Below, piece after piece: positions 18,679 through 27,467 of a DNA stretch of 37,233 nt. Under the pieces are notes generated by a model. It was given only the letters and a program-made list of their open reading frames with translations, was not told where the DNA came from and did no database searches. Origin of the DNA: an uncultured Lysobacteraceae bacterium (GTDB lineage Bacteria > Pseudomonadota > Gammaproteobacteria > Xanthomonadales > Xanthomonadaceae); contig CAMLLG010000039.1 of NCBI GenBank assembly GCA_946480825.1, forward strand, positions 1 to 37,233. Reading direction: 5' to 3'. Position 1 is the first letter of the stretch, and every line of letters begins with the position of its first letter. Position numbers and translations under genes: made by a program.

Positions 18679-20589
18679 ATGACCGCGACACCGCCCGCCA
18701 CGCCGCACGTTCCCGGCTACACGATCGACCGTCACCTCGCGCGCGGCGGCATGGCGGAAGTCTACGTGGCCGAGCAGATCGCGCTGAAGCGCCCGGTCGC
18801 GTTGAAGGTGCTGCGCATGGCCGAAGCCGGCGGCGCGGACGCGATCGAGCGTTTCGAGCGGGAAACCCGGCTGATCGCCGAGCTCAGTCATCCCAATATC
18901 GTCGGCATCCACGAGGTCGGCCACAGCAGCGACGGGGCGCTGTATTACGCGATGCCGTTCCTGCCCGGCGGCGATCTGACCGCCAGGAACGCGCCGCTTC
19001 CCCTGGCGGACATCCGCAGGCTGCTGGCCGCACTGCTCGATGCCCTGCGCTATGCGCACGGCAAGGGCATCGTGCATCGCGACATCAAACCGGCGAACGT
19101 GCTGTTCGACGAACACGGCACACCGCAGCTGGCCGATTTCGGCGTCGCCATCCGCACCGTCAACAGCGAACGCCTGACCCAGGTCGGCCTCACGGTGGGT
19201 TCAACCGGCTACATGAGTCCCGAGCAGGCGCGCGGGATGCCGGTGGATGCGCGCTCGGATCTGTACAGCGTGGGCGTGCTCGCCTACGAGTTGCTGACCG
19301 GTCACCTGCCGTTCCGCGGCGCGGATGCGGTCGAGGTCGCGATCGCGCAGATGGAGCAGAAGGTCCCGCGTCTGCCGAAGGATCGCGCGCACTGGCAGGC
19401 TTTCGTCGACAAGGCGCTGGCCCGGCAACCGGCGCAGCGTTTCCAGACCGCGGCGGACATGGCGACGGCCCTCGATCGCATCCCGCATGCACCACCGCTG
19501 TTGGCGCGCCGCGGAGTCGCGGTCGCGGCCGGCGCGCTGGCGCTCGGGCTGGCGACATGGGCGCTGTGGCCGGGCGCCAAACCGTTGAGCGCGGCCGAGA
19601 TCGACCGACTGATCGCCGCGGATCGATTGCTGCCGCCGGCCCGCCCGAATGCGCTGGACGGTCTGATCGCGGCCCCGAAGCAGGCGGACTTCGACCGGCT
19701 TCGCATTCGATTGGAAGAGGCCCTGCGGACGCGGGCGCTCGCCGCGATCGATGCGCGTCGCTGGGACGAGGTCGAACGCCACTACACCGGCTGGCACGAT
19801 GCCAGCGTGCGCCTGGGCAACGCGCCGACGACCCGGGCTGCGGTGACACAGCATCTCGACGGTGCGCTGCGCGCGCAGTTCGATGCCGCGATCGCGGCCT
19901 ACGACCGCAGCGTCGCCGAATCGGCGCTGCCGCTGGTCGCCCTGATCGAGCGGCCGAGCGCCGGATTGACCGGTCGACGGGACCTGCTGCAGCGGATCCC
20001 CCGGCGCGCCGAAGGCATCGTCGACGCCGGCGGGCCCAGACTCGGCGTGATCGAAGCCCCGACCTACACGGACAAGGGAACGGCGGTCAGCCTGACCCCG
20101 GTCAGCGCCGCGCTGTACGCGCGCTACGCCGAGGCGAAAGGACTCGAGCCCGCCGATTGCGAAGGGAATGCGGCCACCGCCAGCGTCGCCCGATGCGTGA
20201 CCTACACCGAAGCCAGGGACTTCGCGCGCTGGTTCAGCGCGCAGAGCGGCCAGGCGTACCGTCTGCCCAGCGTGGCCGAATGGGAAGCCGCCGGCCGTCT
20301 GACGTCCGTCGAGGCGGTGCCGGCCGTGCGGGTCTGGAGTCGCGACTGCAGGACCGTGCGCACCGTCGAACGGCCCAACGCCGTGCGCCGCGGACTGGGC
20401 AAGGTCCGCGAAGTCTTCGGCGGACGCGGGGCGGCGACCAGGGTCTCGCAGAACTGCGCGGGGCAACTCAGTCTGGGCCCGCTGGGCAGCGATGACGCGA
20501 GCACCGCGCACGCCTCCGGCCTGCGTTCGGCCGACATCGGCATCGGTCTGGTCCGCGAGATCGCCGCGTTGCCGAGGCCCGCGGACTAG
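18679..20589 (+). CDS. Membrane Ser/Thr protein kinase with degenerate FGE/SUMF1-like output domain
   Basis: This protein has 636 residues. The kinase domain (about 14-270) is complete: ARGGMAEVY loop, K43 in VALKVL, HRDIKPAN (catalytic D135, N140), DFG at 153-155 and SPE (APE variant) at 180-182. One transmembrane helix (about 278-298) separates it from a periplasmic part. After a helical region, residues about 455-630 resemble formylglycine-generating-enzyme-like domains: LTPVSAALYARYAEAKG, CVTYTEARDFARWFS, YRLPSVAEWEAAGR, VRVWSRDC and a terminal GIGLVREI. The usual central NVWEW-type segment is eroded, so it probably binds a ligand or partner rather than catalysing. It follows greB by 45 bp. 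Confidence 0.88.
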   Translation: MTATPPATPHVPGYTIDRHLARGGMAEVYVAEQIALKRPVALKVLRMAEAGGADAIERFERETRLIAELSHPNIVGIHEVGHSSDGALYYAMPFLPGGDLTARNAPLPLADIRRLLAALLDALRYAHGKGIVHRDIKPANVLFDEHGTPQLADFGVAIRTVNSERLTQVGLTVGSTGYMSPEQARGMPVDARSDLYSVGVLAYELLTGHLPFRGADAVEVAIAQMEQKVPRLPKDRAHWQAFVDKALARQPAQRFQTAADMATALDRIPHAPPLLARRGVAVAAGALALGLATWALWPGAKPLSAAEIDRLIAADRLLPPARPNALDGLIAAPKQADFDRLRIRLEEALRTRALAAIDARRWDEVERHYTGWHDASVRLGNAPTTRAAVTQHLDGALRAQFDAAIAAYDRSVAESALPLVALIERPSAGLTGRRDLLQRIPRRAEGIVDAGGPRLGVIEAPTYTDKGTAVSLTPVSAALYARYAEAKGLEPADCEGNAATASVARCVTYTEARDFARWFSAQSGQAYRLPSVAEWEAAGRLTSVEAVPAVRVWSRDCRTVRTVERPNAVRRGLGKVREVFGGRGAATRVSQNCAGQLSLGPLGSDDASTAHASGLRSADIGIGLVREIAALPRPAD

Positions 20590-20679
20590 CGCGGCAACGA
20601 AGCCGGAATCATCCCGGCGCCTTGATCTTGCGGTCCCGATCGGGTGTGCTAAGCCCTGGACACGCCACCGTTCGACGCC

Positions 20680-21435
20680 ATGCCCCGGATCCTCGTTTTC
20701 CAGCACGTCGCCGCCGAGCCTCTGGGTACGCTGGACCCGTTGATCCGGCGTCGCGGGCATCGCATCCGCTTCGTCAACTTCGAACGGCATCCGGATGCCC
20801 AGCCGAAGCTCGACCGCTATCGCGGGCTGGTGGTGCTGGGCGGGCCGATGAATGTCGAGGATCAGGCGCACCGGCAACATCTGCGGACGGAATTGCGGGT
20901 CATCGAGGAAGCGCTGAAACAGGGCAAACCGGTGCTGGGCATCTGCCTAGGCGCGCAGTTGCTGGCGCATGTGCTGGGCGCACCGGTGCGCAAGCACGAT
21001 CAGGCCGAGATCGGCTGGTACCCGCTCGAACTGACCGAAGCCGGTCGCGCCGACAGGGTGATGTCGCCGCTGGGCGCGACGACCATGGTGTTCCAGTGGC
21101 ACACCCGGAGCTATGCCCTGCCGGACGGCACCGTGCAACTGGCGCGCACCCGCACCTGCGAACAACAGGCGTTCCGCTACGGCGAGACCGCGTATGGCGT
21201 GCAGTTCCACCCCGAGGTGAACCAGCCGCTGATCGAACGCTGGTTGCGCAATCCCGACTACGGCGAGGAACTGGCCGCCGCCGGTGTACCGCAGGACGAC
21301 GCCAGCATCCGCGCACTGAGCGCATCGCTGGCTTCGACCATGCAGCGGCAGGCGGAACCCATGTTCGAGAATTTCCTCGACCTGATCGGCCGGCCGCAGC
21401 GGCGGATCGTCATGCCGTCGCGGGAATGGGTGTGA
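20680..21435 (+). CDS. Class I glutamine amidotransferase (GMP-synthase-like)
   Basis: This 251-residue single-domain amidotransferase has a full triad: nucleophile C89 in GICLGAQLLAH, H177 and E179 in VQFHPEV. GGPMNVED is the oxyanion-side loop. These stand-alone proteins hydrolyse glutamine or act on gamma-glutamyl compounds; the acceptor or substrate is unknown. No synthetase partner gene is adjacent. It follows the kinase by 90 bp and converges on a minus-strand gene with 40 bp between stops. It could be a gamma-glutamyl hydrolase rather than an ammonia donor. Confidence 0.87.
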   Translation: MPRILVFQHVAAEPLGTLDPLIRRRGHRIRFVNFERHPDAQPKLDRYRGLVVLGGPMNVEDQAHRQHLRTELRVIEEALKQGKPVLGICLGAQLLAHVLGAPVRKHDQAEIGWYPLELTEAGRADRVMSPLGATTMVFQWHTRSYALPDGTVQLARTRTCEQQAFRYGETAYGVQFHPEVNQPLIERWLRNPDYGEELAAAGVPQDDASIRALSASLASTMQRQAEPMFENFLDLIGRPQRRIVMPSREWV

Positions 21436-21475
21436 GCCCGACGAGCATCGCGCGTCGAGACATCACGGCATCGGC

Positions 21476-22111
21476 TCACTCGCCCCAGTCGAGCGTCGTC
21501 TCGGGTGTCGGCGCGTCTTCCATGTAGATGGGCCGGGTCGCGACCTTCTTCTTCTGCGCCGGCTGATCCGTGTACCCGTCCTCACCGACCACGCTGCGGG
21601 TCACGATCTGCGCGCCGGTGAGCCGGTTGGTGCTGATCTCGATCGAATCGTGGGCGTTGGTGCGGCTGTACAGCGAGACGTCGTCGCCGATGAGGCGCAT
21701 ACGACGCGCCTTCGGGTCGAAACGGTAGCGATACACCGACTGGATCGCGGTGGTGCCGCCGGTGAGATCCTCGACCAGCAGCACGCCCTTCTTCACGCTG
21801 AGCGATGCCGAACCCAGCGGGTACGTTTCCATCGCAGCCTCGCCGATCGGTTCGTGGCCATTGTTGAATTCATCGGCGTAGGCGGCCATCACCTTCAGCA
21901 CGCGCACGTCCTCGCTGGCGGCGACGAACACCACATCGACCATGCCGTCGCCGGTGACGTCGGCATCGAGCCGGGTTTCGAGCTTCGTACCATCGGGCAT
22001 GTAGTCGGCCAGGATCTCCGCGGTCGGCGATGGCGGCGCGATGCGGTCGGCAGCGAACGCCGGCGCGGCGAGCATCGGCAGGAACAGGACGGACAGCGCT
22101 CTGAGGGACAT
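21476..22111 (-). CDS. Secreted protein of unknown function with an FG-GAP-like segment
   Basis: This 211-residue protein has a clear signal peptide (MSLRALSVLFLPMLAAPAFA, cleavage after residue 20). The segment LDADVTGDGMVDVVFVAAS looks like a single calcium-binding FG-GAP/VCBS-type turn. The rest is beta-rich (YRYRFDPKARRMRLIGDDVSLYSR). It is probably periplasmic or exported. The start at 22111 is chosen for the signal peptide, since the frame is open well upstream without coding quality. It lies about 98 bp downstream of the DUF3025 gene on the same strand. Confidence 0.75.
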   Translation of the reverse strand: MSLRALSVLFLPMLAAPAFAADRIAPPSPTAEILADYMPDGTKLETRLDADVTGDGMVDVVFVAASEDVRVLKVMAAYADEFNNGHEPIGEAAMETYPLGSASLSVKKGVLLVEDLTGGTTAIQSVYRYRFDPKARRMRLIGDDVSLYSRTNAHDSIEISTNRLTGAQIVTRSVVGEDGYTDQPAQKKKVATRPIYMEDAPTPETTLDWGE

Positions 22112-22209
22112 GCGGCACTCTCGACGGCGTTGGGGAGGAACGATTCGTCCGATGGTACGTCGGATGCGCGCGCGGGAGGACAGCCGCGCGTCGGCGCGCG
22201 CGCGAGCCG

Positions 22210-23037
22210 CTACGGAACCCGCAATGGCGGCGGATAAATGCGCCCTGCGCGCAGCGGCTGGAAGCAGCCGGCGCTGGCGTAGAAGTCCGCATCCTGCGCC
22301 GGGTGCCAACCCGGAATGCCGGCCAGCGGCAGCGGGCGCAGCTCCTGCGGATCGTCGAGGACGCGGCCGGCGGCGATGGCCGCGGCGACGCGCGCGACGC
22401 AGTCGGCATCGTCGACATCGCCGGCCACCACGAGGCATTTGCCGACCGGGAACAGTTCCGGCACGAGCGCCATCTCCAGCAGCGCGTGGCCGATCACCGC
22501 GACGATGGCGATGTCGCCGCGGCGCCAGGCATCGGCGCGATCGAAGAACAATGTCGACCAGTCGTGTCGATCCCACAGCGCAAGCAGCGCCGCATCGCGC
22601 ACCCGCACGATCGCGCCGGCCTCGTCGAACTGGGTCAATGCGTACTGCGCACGGTTGCGCTGCGACGGCCCCATCGTGCCGATATGCGCGAGCTGACGCG
22701 CGTTCAGCGCGCGCTTGATCGCCGGATACCGGCACCAGATCATCGCGTTGAACAGGTCGTGCCAGTTTTCGGCGCGGGTGGCGATGCCGCCGCGTTCCGC
22801 GATCCGCACCTCGTAATGCAGGCCGTCTTCGAGCAGCGCCCGGTCCTGCGCGACGAAACGCCGGTCGTCGAGCGGGATCTCGGCGACGGGCAGCGCCGCG
22901 TTCAGCGTTTCGATGGCGGGCCAGTGCGGCGAGATACACCAGTCCCGATACGCATCGACACCGGCGAACACCGGATGATCGAAGACGCGCGGATCGACCT
23001 CCGTGCGCGATGGCGCGATGAAGCGACGTTTGCTCAT
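22210..23037 (-). CDS. DUF3025 family protein
   Basis: This 275-residue soluble protein has the features I associate with DUF3025: NWHDLFNAMIWCRYPAIKRALN and the following QRNRAQYALTQFDEAGA, then IGHALLE and a C-terminal CFQPLRAGR. The function of the family is unknown. There is no signal peptide or membrane segment. The ATG at 23037 has a purine-rich GGGAGGGG upstream. It is downstream of rimO on the same strand, separated by a gap of about 95 bp holding two hairpins. Confidence 0.8.
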   Translation of the reverse strand: MSKRRFIAPSRTEVDPRVFDHPVFAGVDAYRDWCISPHWPAIETLNAALPVAEIPLDDRRFVAQDRALLEDGLHYEVRIAERGGIATRAENWHDLFNAMIWCRYPAIKRALNARQLAHIGTMGPSQRNRAQYALTQFDEAGAIVRVRDAALLALWDRHDWSTLFFDRADAWRRGDIAIVAVIGHALLEMALVPELFPVGKCLVVAGDVDDADCVARVAAAIAAGRVLDDPQELRPLPLAGIPGWHPAQDADFYASAGCFQPLRAGRIYPPPLRVP

Positions 23038-23050
23038 GCCCCCTCCCCAA

Positions 23051-23096
23051 CCCTCCCCCGCGATGCGGGGGAGGGAGATTCGCGCTGTGCGCGAAT
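23051..23096. repeat. Double hairpin between rimO and the DUF3025 gene
   Basis: The first stem is CCCTCCCCCGC (23051-23061) with its complement at 23065-23075 around a GAT loop. The second is ATTCGCGC (23078-23085) with its complement at 23089-23096 around TGT. Both are perfect. The sequence belongs to the same 'ctccc' family as the trpB/trpA spacer. There is no T-run on either strand, so this is a dispersed repeat or mRNA stabiliser rather than a terminator. Confidence 0.7.
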
Positions 23097-23131
23097 GGGT
23101 GGGGGCGCTTCCGCGAGCGAAGCGTGAGGCA

Positions 23132-24529
23132 TCAATCGTCGAACGACACTTCGCCGTAGAGATCGTGCTCGTCGCTGCCCATGATCTCGACGTCGACGAA
23201 ATCGCCCGGCTTGAGGCCTGCCTCGAAACCGTTCTGGATCTGCACCAGGCCGTCGATTTCCGGCGCATCGGCCATCGAGCGCGCGATCGCGAGTTCGCCG
23301 TCGATCGCGTCGACCAGACAGCGCTGCACGCTGCCGACCTTGTCGGCGAGTTTGGCTTCGGAGATCTCGGCCTGGCGCGCCATGAAGCGCGCGAGGCGTT
23401 CCTGTTTCACCTCTTCCGGCACCGGATCGGGCAGCTCGTTCGCGGCCGCGCCCTCCACCGGCGAATAGGCGAAGGCGCCGACGCGGTCGAGCTGGGCTTC
23501 GTCGAGGAAATCCAGCAGTTCCCCGAACTCGGCCTCGGTCTCGCCGGGGAAGCCGACGATGAAGGTGCTGCGGATGGCGATGTCCGGGCAGATGTCGCGC
23601 CAGCGCTGGATGCGTTCGAGGGTTTTGTCGACCGCGCCGGGACGCTTCATCAGTTTCAGCACGCGCGGGCTGGCGTGCTGGAACGGAATGTCGAGATACG
23701 GCAACAGTTTCGGCAGGCCCTCGGCGTTGCGCTCCGCCATCAGCGGAATGATGTCGTCGACGTGCGGATACGGATAGACGTAATGCAGGCGGGTCCAGAG
23801 GCCGAGTTCGGACAGGCCTTCGCACAGCGCCTTCATCCGCGTCTGGTACTGCCTGCCGCGCCAGGTGCGTTCGGCGTACTTCACGTCCACGCCGTAGGCA
23901 CTCGTGTCCTGCGAGATCACCAGCAGTTCCTTCACCCCGCCCATCGCGAGCTTCTCGGCCTCGCGCAGCACCTCGTCGACCGGACGCGAGACCAGATCGC
24001 CGCGCATCGACGGAATGATGCAGAAACTGCAGCGGTGGTTGCAGCCCTCGGAGATCTTGAGATAGGCGTAGTGCTTCGGCGTGAGCTTGATGCCGATGCC
24101 GTCGCGAAGCATGTCATTTTCTTCGAGCCGGCGCGGCAGCAGATCCACGAACGGATCGTGGGTCGGCGGCAGCGCCGCGTACACCGCATTCATCACGCTC
24201 CGGTAATCCTGCGGGCCGGTGATCGCGAGCACGTCGGGATGCGCCTCGCGGATCTGCTCGGGACGCTTGCCGAGGCAGCCGGTGACGATGACTTTGCCGT
24301 TCTCGGCCATCGCCTCGCCGATGGCGTCCAGCGATTCGGTCACCGCCGAATCGATGAAGCCGCAGGTGTTGACCACCACCACGTCGGCGTCGTCGTAGGT
24401 CTGGACGATGTCGTAACCCTCGACCTTGAGCTGGGTGAGGATGCGTTCGGAATCGACCAGGGCCTTGGGGCAGCCGAGGCTGACGAAGCCGACCTTGCGG
24501 CCGGCGGACGTGGAATCGTGAAGGGGCAT
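23132..24529 (-). CDS. rimO: Ribosomal protein S12 methylthiotransferase RimO
   Basis: This 465-residue radical-SAM methylthiotransferase modifies an aspartate of ribosomal protein S12 (beta-methylthiolation). Both iron-sulfur clusters are visible: C20 (LGCPKA), C56 (NTCGF) and C85 (TGCLGKRP) in the N-terminal UPF0004 domain, and C163, C167 and C170 in [18 protein letters not shown] and [10 protein letters not shown] follow, and the C-terminus is a TRAM domain. The ATG at 24529 fits the family, and the open frame upstream to 24865 is non-coding. It is divergent from the hydrolase operon. Confidence 0.97.
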   Translation of the reverse strand: MPLHDSTSAGRKVGFVSLGCPKALVDSERILTQLKVEGYDIVQTYDDADVVVVNTCGFIDSAVTESLDAIGEAMAENGKVIVTGCLGKRPEQIREAHPDVLAITGPQDYRSVMNAVYAALPPTHDPFVDLLPRRLEENDMLRDGIGIKLTPKHYAYLKISEGCNHRCSFCIIPSMRGDLVSRPVDEVLREAEKLAMGGVKELLVISQDTSAYGVDVKYAERTWRGRQYQTRMKALCEGLSELGLWTRLHYVYPYPHVDDIIPLMAERNAEGLPKLLPYLDIPFQHASPRVLKLMKRPGAVDKTLERIQRWRDICPDIAIRSTFIVGFPGETEAEFGELLDFLDEAQLDRVGAFAYSPVEGAAANELPDPVPEEVKQERLARFMARQAEISEAKLADKVGSVQRCLVDAIDGELAIARSMADAPEIDGLVQIQNGFEAGLKPGDFVDVEIMGSDEHDLYGEVSFDD

Positions 24530-24659
24530 GGGCGCGATTGGGAGCCGCTGGCGGGCTCCGGGCAGGAAATCCGGGCCGGCAGTATACCGTCCCGGCCCGA
24601 TCTGCCCGGCGGCGGCCCGCGGCGTTAGGATGGGTGTCTTCGGCAATGCGAGCGCGACC

Positions 24660-25322
24660 ATGGGCGAGTGGATTCCCCTGACGACTCCGGAAGGCCCGGT
24701 GCAGGCCTGGCTGGCCCGGCCGGTGAAGGCGCCGCTGGGCGCGGTGGTGGTGATCCAGGAGATCTTCGGGGTGAACCCGCACATCCGCGCGGTGACCGAC
24801 CGCTTCGCGGACGCCGGCTTCACCGCGATGGCGCCGGCGCTGTTCGACCTGGTCCGCCCCGGCACCGAACTGCGCTACGACGACGCCGGGGTCATCCGCG
24901 GCCGCGACTACGCCGCAGAGCTCGGCTTCGAGCGCGCGCTGAAAGTGGTCAGCGCCGCCGCGCGCTGGCTGCGCGAATCCGGGCACCGGGTCGGCGCGGT
25001 CGGCTTCTGCTGGGGCGGCACCCTGGCGATGCTGGCCAACACCCGTCTGCACCTGCCTTCGGTGACCTACTACGGCGGCCGCAGCGTGCCCTTCCTCGGC
25101 AAGCCTGCGCTGGCGCCGATGCTGTTCCACTTCGGCGAACGCGACCGGCTGATTCCGCCCGAGGACGTGGAGAAGCACCGCATCCATTACCCCGAGGCGG
25201 CCGTTCACGTCTATCCGGCGGGTCACGGCTTCAACTGCGACGAACGCGCCGATTTCGACGCCGACTGCGCGGCGCTGGCGTGGTCGCGCACGACCGCTTT
25301 CCTCACGGAGCATCTGCGATGA
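24660..25322 (+). CDS. Dienelactone-hydrolase-family protein
   Basis: This 220-residue alpha/beta hydrolase has the DLH triad: C117 in GFCWGG, D162 in GERDRLIP and H189 in AGHGFNCD. E36 in QEIFGVN is also conserved in DLH. The substrate is unknown, since most bacterial DLH proteins outside aromatic degradation are unassigned. The ATG at 24660 is chosen over the open frame from 24528, which overlaps the divergent rimO start. Its stop overlaps the HIT gene start (ATGA), so it is the first gene of the apparent eight-gene operon. Confidence 0.9.
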   Translation: MGEWIPLTTPEGPVQAWLARPVKAPLGAVVVIQEIFGVNPHIRAVTDRFADAGFTAMAPALFDLVRPGTELRYDDAGVIRGRDYAAELGFERALKVVSAAARWLRESGHRVGAVGFCWGGTLAMLANTRLHLPSVTYYGGRSVPFLGKPALAPMLFHFGERDRLIPPEDVEKHRIHYPEAAVHVYPAGHGFNCDERADFDADCAALAWSRTTAFLTEHLR

Positions 25323-25753
25323 GCCGACACGCGCATTCCGCCCCGCCCGGCTGGCATCTGCACCCGCAACTGGCCGACGACACCCATCCGCTGGCGCACT
25401 GGCCGCTGTGCGAGGTGCGGCTGATGGACGACGCCCATCATCCGTGGCTGATCCTGGTGCCGCGGGTGGAGGATGCGGTGGACATCACCGATCTCGACGC
25501 CGCGCAGCAATCGGCGCTGATGCGCGAGATCGACCGCGCGGCGCGCGCGCTGCAGACCGCGGTGAAGCCGCACAAACTCAACGTCGCCGCATTGGGCAAC
25601 GTCGTGCCGCAGTTGCACGTGCACGTGATCGCGCGCTACCGCGACGACATCGCCTGGCCGCGTCCGGTCTGGGGCACGGCCACCGCGCAGCCTTATTCGC
25701 CCGAGCAACTGGTCGAACGCGTGGCGCTGCTGGGCACCGCGCTGTCGGCATGA
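25319..25753 (+). CDS. HIT-like nucleotide hydrolase/transferase
   Basis: This 144-residue protein has a histidine-triad motif written VVPQLHVHVIAR. The nucleophile and third histidines are H100 and H102, but the first position is glutamine (Q98) instead of histidine. NVAALGN before it and WPRPVW after it are also typical of this subgroup. HIT proteins hydrolyse or transfer nucleoside phosphates such as ApnA or adenylylated compounds; the substrate here is unknown. The start overlaps the upstream stop and the end overlaps pxpB (ATGA at both ends), which ties it translationally to both neighbours. Confidence 0.88.
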   Translation: MSRHAHSAPPGWHLHPQLADDTHPLAHWPLCEVRLMDDAHHPWLILVPRVEDAVDITDLDAAQQSALMREIDRAARALQTAVKPHKLNVAALGNVVPQLHVHVIARYRDDIAWPRPVWGTATAQPYSPEQLVERVALLGTALSA

Positions 25754-26481
25754 ACCCGAACGCATCGGCACCGCGTTTCGAAACGCTCGCGGACGATGCC
25801 TGGCTGATCCACTTCGCCGACGCCGGCCGCGCCGTGTCGACGAGCCTCACTGCAACGAGCGCCGCCGCGACGAATGCCGCGGTGCATCGTTTCGCCGCGC
25901 GGCTGCGGCGCGACGCGCCGGCGTGGCTGCGCGACGTGGTGCCCGCATACGCCAGTCTCGCGGTGTTCTTCGATCCCGCCCACATCGACGCCGAGGATGC
26001 GCGCGCGTGGATCGCCGCGCAGGACGCAGACGACATCGAAGCAGCGGCATCGCCCTCGCGCGTCGTCGAGATCCCGGTGCGCTACGGCGGCGCGTTCGGC
26101 GAAGACCTCGACGCGGCCGCGGCCGAACTCGGCATGAGCGCGGACGCGCTGGCGGCGCGTCATCGCGAGCCGCTCTACACCGTCGCGATGATCGGTTTCG
26201 CGCCGGGCTTTCCTTACCTGAGCGGGCTCGATCCCGCGCTGACGCTGCCGCGGCTGGCCACGCCGCGCACCCGCGTGCCCGCGGGCAGCGTCGGCATCGG
26301 CGGCGCGCAGACCGGGATCTATCCGCGCGAAAGCCCGGGCGGCTGGCGCCTGATCGGGCGCACGCCGCTGACGTTGTTCGATCCGCGGCGGGCGTCGCCG
26401 TCGCTGCTCGCTGCCGGGGACCGCGTGCGCTTCGTCGCGATCGACGACGGTGCCTTCGCGCGGCTGGAACGCGAGGCATGA
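25750..26481 (+). CDS. pxpB: 5-oxoprolinase subunit PxpB
   Basis: This 243-residue member of the KipI/PxpB family is a cyclophilin-like subunit of the ATP-dependent 5-oxoprolinase PxpABC, which opens L-pyroglutamate to L-glutamate. The family core is clear: VEIPVRYGGAFGEDL, MIGFAPGFPYLSGL (147-160), GGAQTGIYP (184-192) and ESPGGWRLIGRT. The N-terminus is somewhat Ala/Thr-rich. ATGA overlaps join it to the HIT gene and to pxpC. Confidence 0.94.
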   Translation: MNPNASAPRFETLADDAWLIHFADAGRAVSTSLTATSAAATNAAVHRFAARLRRDAPAWLRDVVPAYASLAVFFDPAHIDAEDARAWIAAQDADDIEAAASPSRVVEIPVRYGGAFGEDLDAAAAELGMSADALAARHREPLYTVAMIGFAPGFPYLSGLDPALTLPRLATPRTRVPAGSVGIGGAQTGIYPRESPGGWRLIGRTPLTLFDPRRASPSLLAAGDRVRFVAIDDGAFARLEREA

Positions 26482-27461
26482 GCGGACGCTTCTGGCAGAT
26501 CGATACACCCGGCGCGCTGACCACGGTGCAGGATCCCGGTCGCGACGGCTGGCGCCATCTCGGCGTCGCCCGCACCGGTGCGCTCGATCCCGACCAGGCG
26601 GCGCTGGCCAATCGTCTGGTCGGCAACCCGGCCGGCGCCGCGGTGCTGGAACTCACCGTCGCCGGGCCGACCGTCTCGCTGCCCGCGCCCGCGCGCATCG
26701 CGCTGTGCGGCGCGGACGCCGAGATGCGTTTCGAAGACACCGCAGGGCGCACGCATGCGATCCCGGTCGGCCGACGGGTCGATCTGCCCGCCGGCCGGCT
26801 GCGCGTCGGTGCGCTGCGTGGCGGCCCGCGTGCCTGGCTCGCGGTGGCGGGCGGGATCGCGACGGCGCCGGTGCTGGGCAGCCGCAGCACCGATCTGCGC
26901 GGCGGCTTCGGCGGGTTCGATGGCCGCGCGCTGCGTGCGGGCGACGCCCTGCCGATCGGCGCGCACGACGCAGGGGACGTGGACACGCCGGTGTTCGCCG
27001 CGCACTGGTTCGCACTGGACGCGCACGAGGCGCGCACGGCACCGATCCGGTACGTGCCTTCGACGCTCGATATCGCCGCCGCGCTGGCCGGGCATGCATG
27101 GACGGTCGACCCGCGCAGCGACCGCCAGGGCCTGCGCTGCGCCGGCGAGGCGCTGTCGAGCGCGATGGCGATGCCCGAACGGATATCGGCCCCGGTCGCG
27201 CCGGGCACGATCCAGTTGCCGCCCGATGGCCGCCCGATCGTGCTGCTGGCCGATGCGCAGACGGTCGGTGGTTATCCGCGGCTGGGCCACGTGATCGCCG
27301 CCGACCTGCCGCGGCTCGCGCAGCGACGTCCCGGCGACGCGCTGCGCTTCGTCGCGATCGATGCGGCCGCGGCGCGCGCCGCGACGCTGCGCCGGTGCGG
27401 CGAGATCGCGCGGCTACACTGGGCCATCGATCTCGCCCATGGCGACACGCCGGAGCCCTGA
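26478..27461 (+). CDS. pxpC: 5-oxoprolinase subunit PxpC
   Basis: This 327-residue KipA/PxpC-family protein partners PxpB. Recognisable segments are TTVQDPGRDGWRHLGVARTG near the N-terminus, GALDPDQAALANRLVGN, a middle region with LAVAGGI and GGFGGFDGRAL, and ILLADAQTVGGYPRLGHVI-like sequence near the C-terminus. In many species PxpB and PxpC are fused; here they are separate but coupled by a 4-base overlap. A 6-bp gap leads to pxpA. Confidence 0.94.
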   Translation: MSGRFWQIDTPGALTTVQDPGRDGWRHLGVARTGALDPDQAALANRLVGNPAGAAVLELTVAGPTVSLPAPARIALCGADAEMRFEDTAGRTHAIPVGRRVDLPAGRLRVGALRGGPRAWLAVAGGIATAPVLGSRSTDLRGGFGGFDGRALRAGDALPIGAHDAGDVDTPVFAAHWFALDAHEARTAPIRYVPSTLDIAAALAGHAWTVDPRSDRQGLRCAGEALSSAMAMPERISAPVAPGTIQLPPDGRPIVLLADAQTVGGYPRLGHVIAADLPRLAQRRPGDALRFVAIDAAAARAATLRRCGEIARLHWAIDLAHGDTPEP

Positions 27462-27467
27462 CGCCGC

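Noticed and set aside
19201..20880. 559-codon minus-strand open frame opposite the kinase
   Set aside because: Composition is typical of a GC shadow (RGQ/RRV-rich), and it also crosses the kinase stop and the amidotransferase start.
20680..21435. Amidotransferase as the glutaminase subunit of a local synthetase or of the pyroglutamate pathway
   Set aside because: No synthetase is adjacent and the pyroglutamate operon is more than 3 kb away behind minus-strand genes.
23003..24628. 541-codon plus-strand open frame opposite rimO
   Set aside because: Antisense shadow; RimO is complete with all six cluster cysteines on the other strand.
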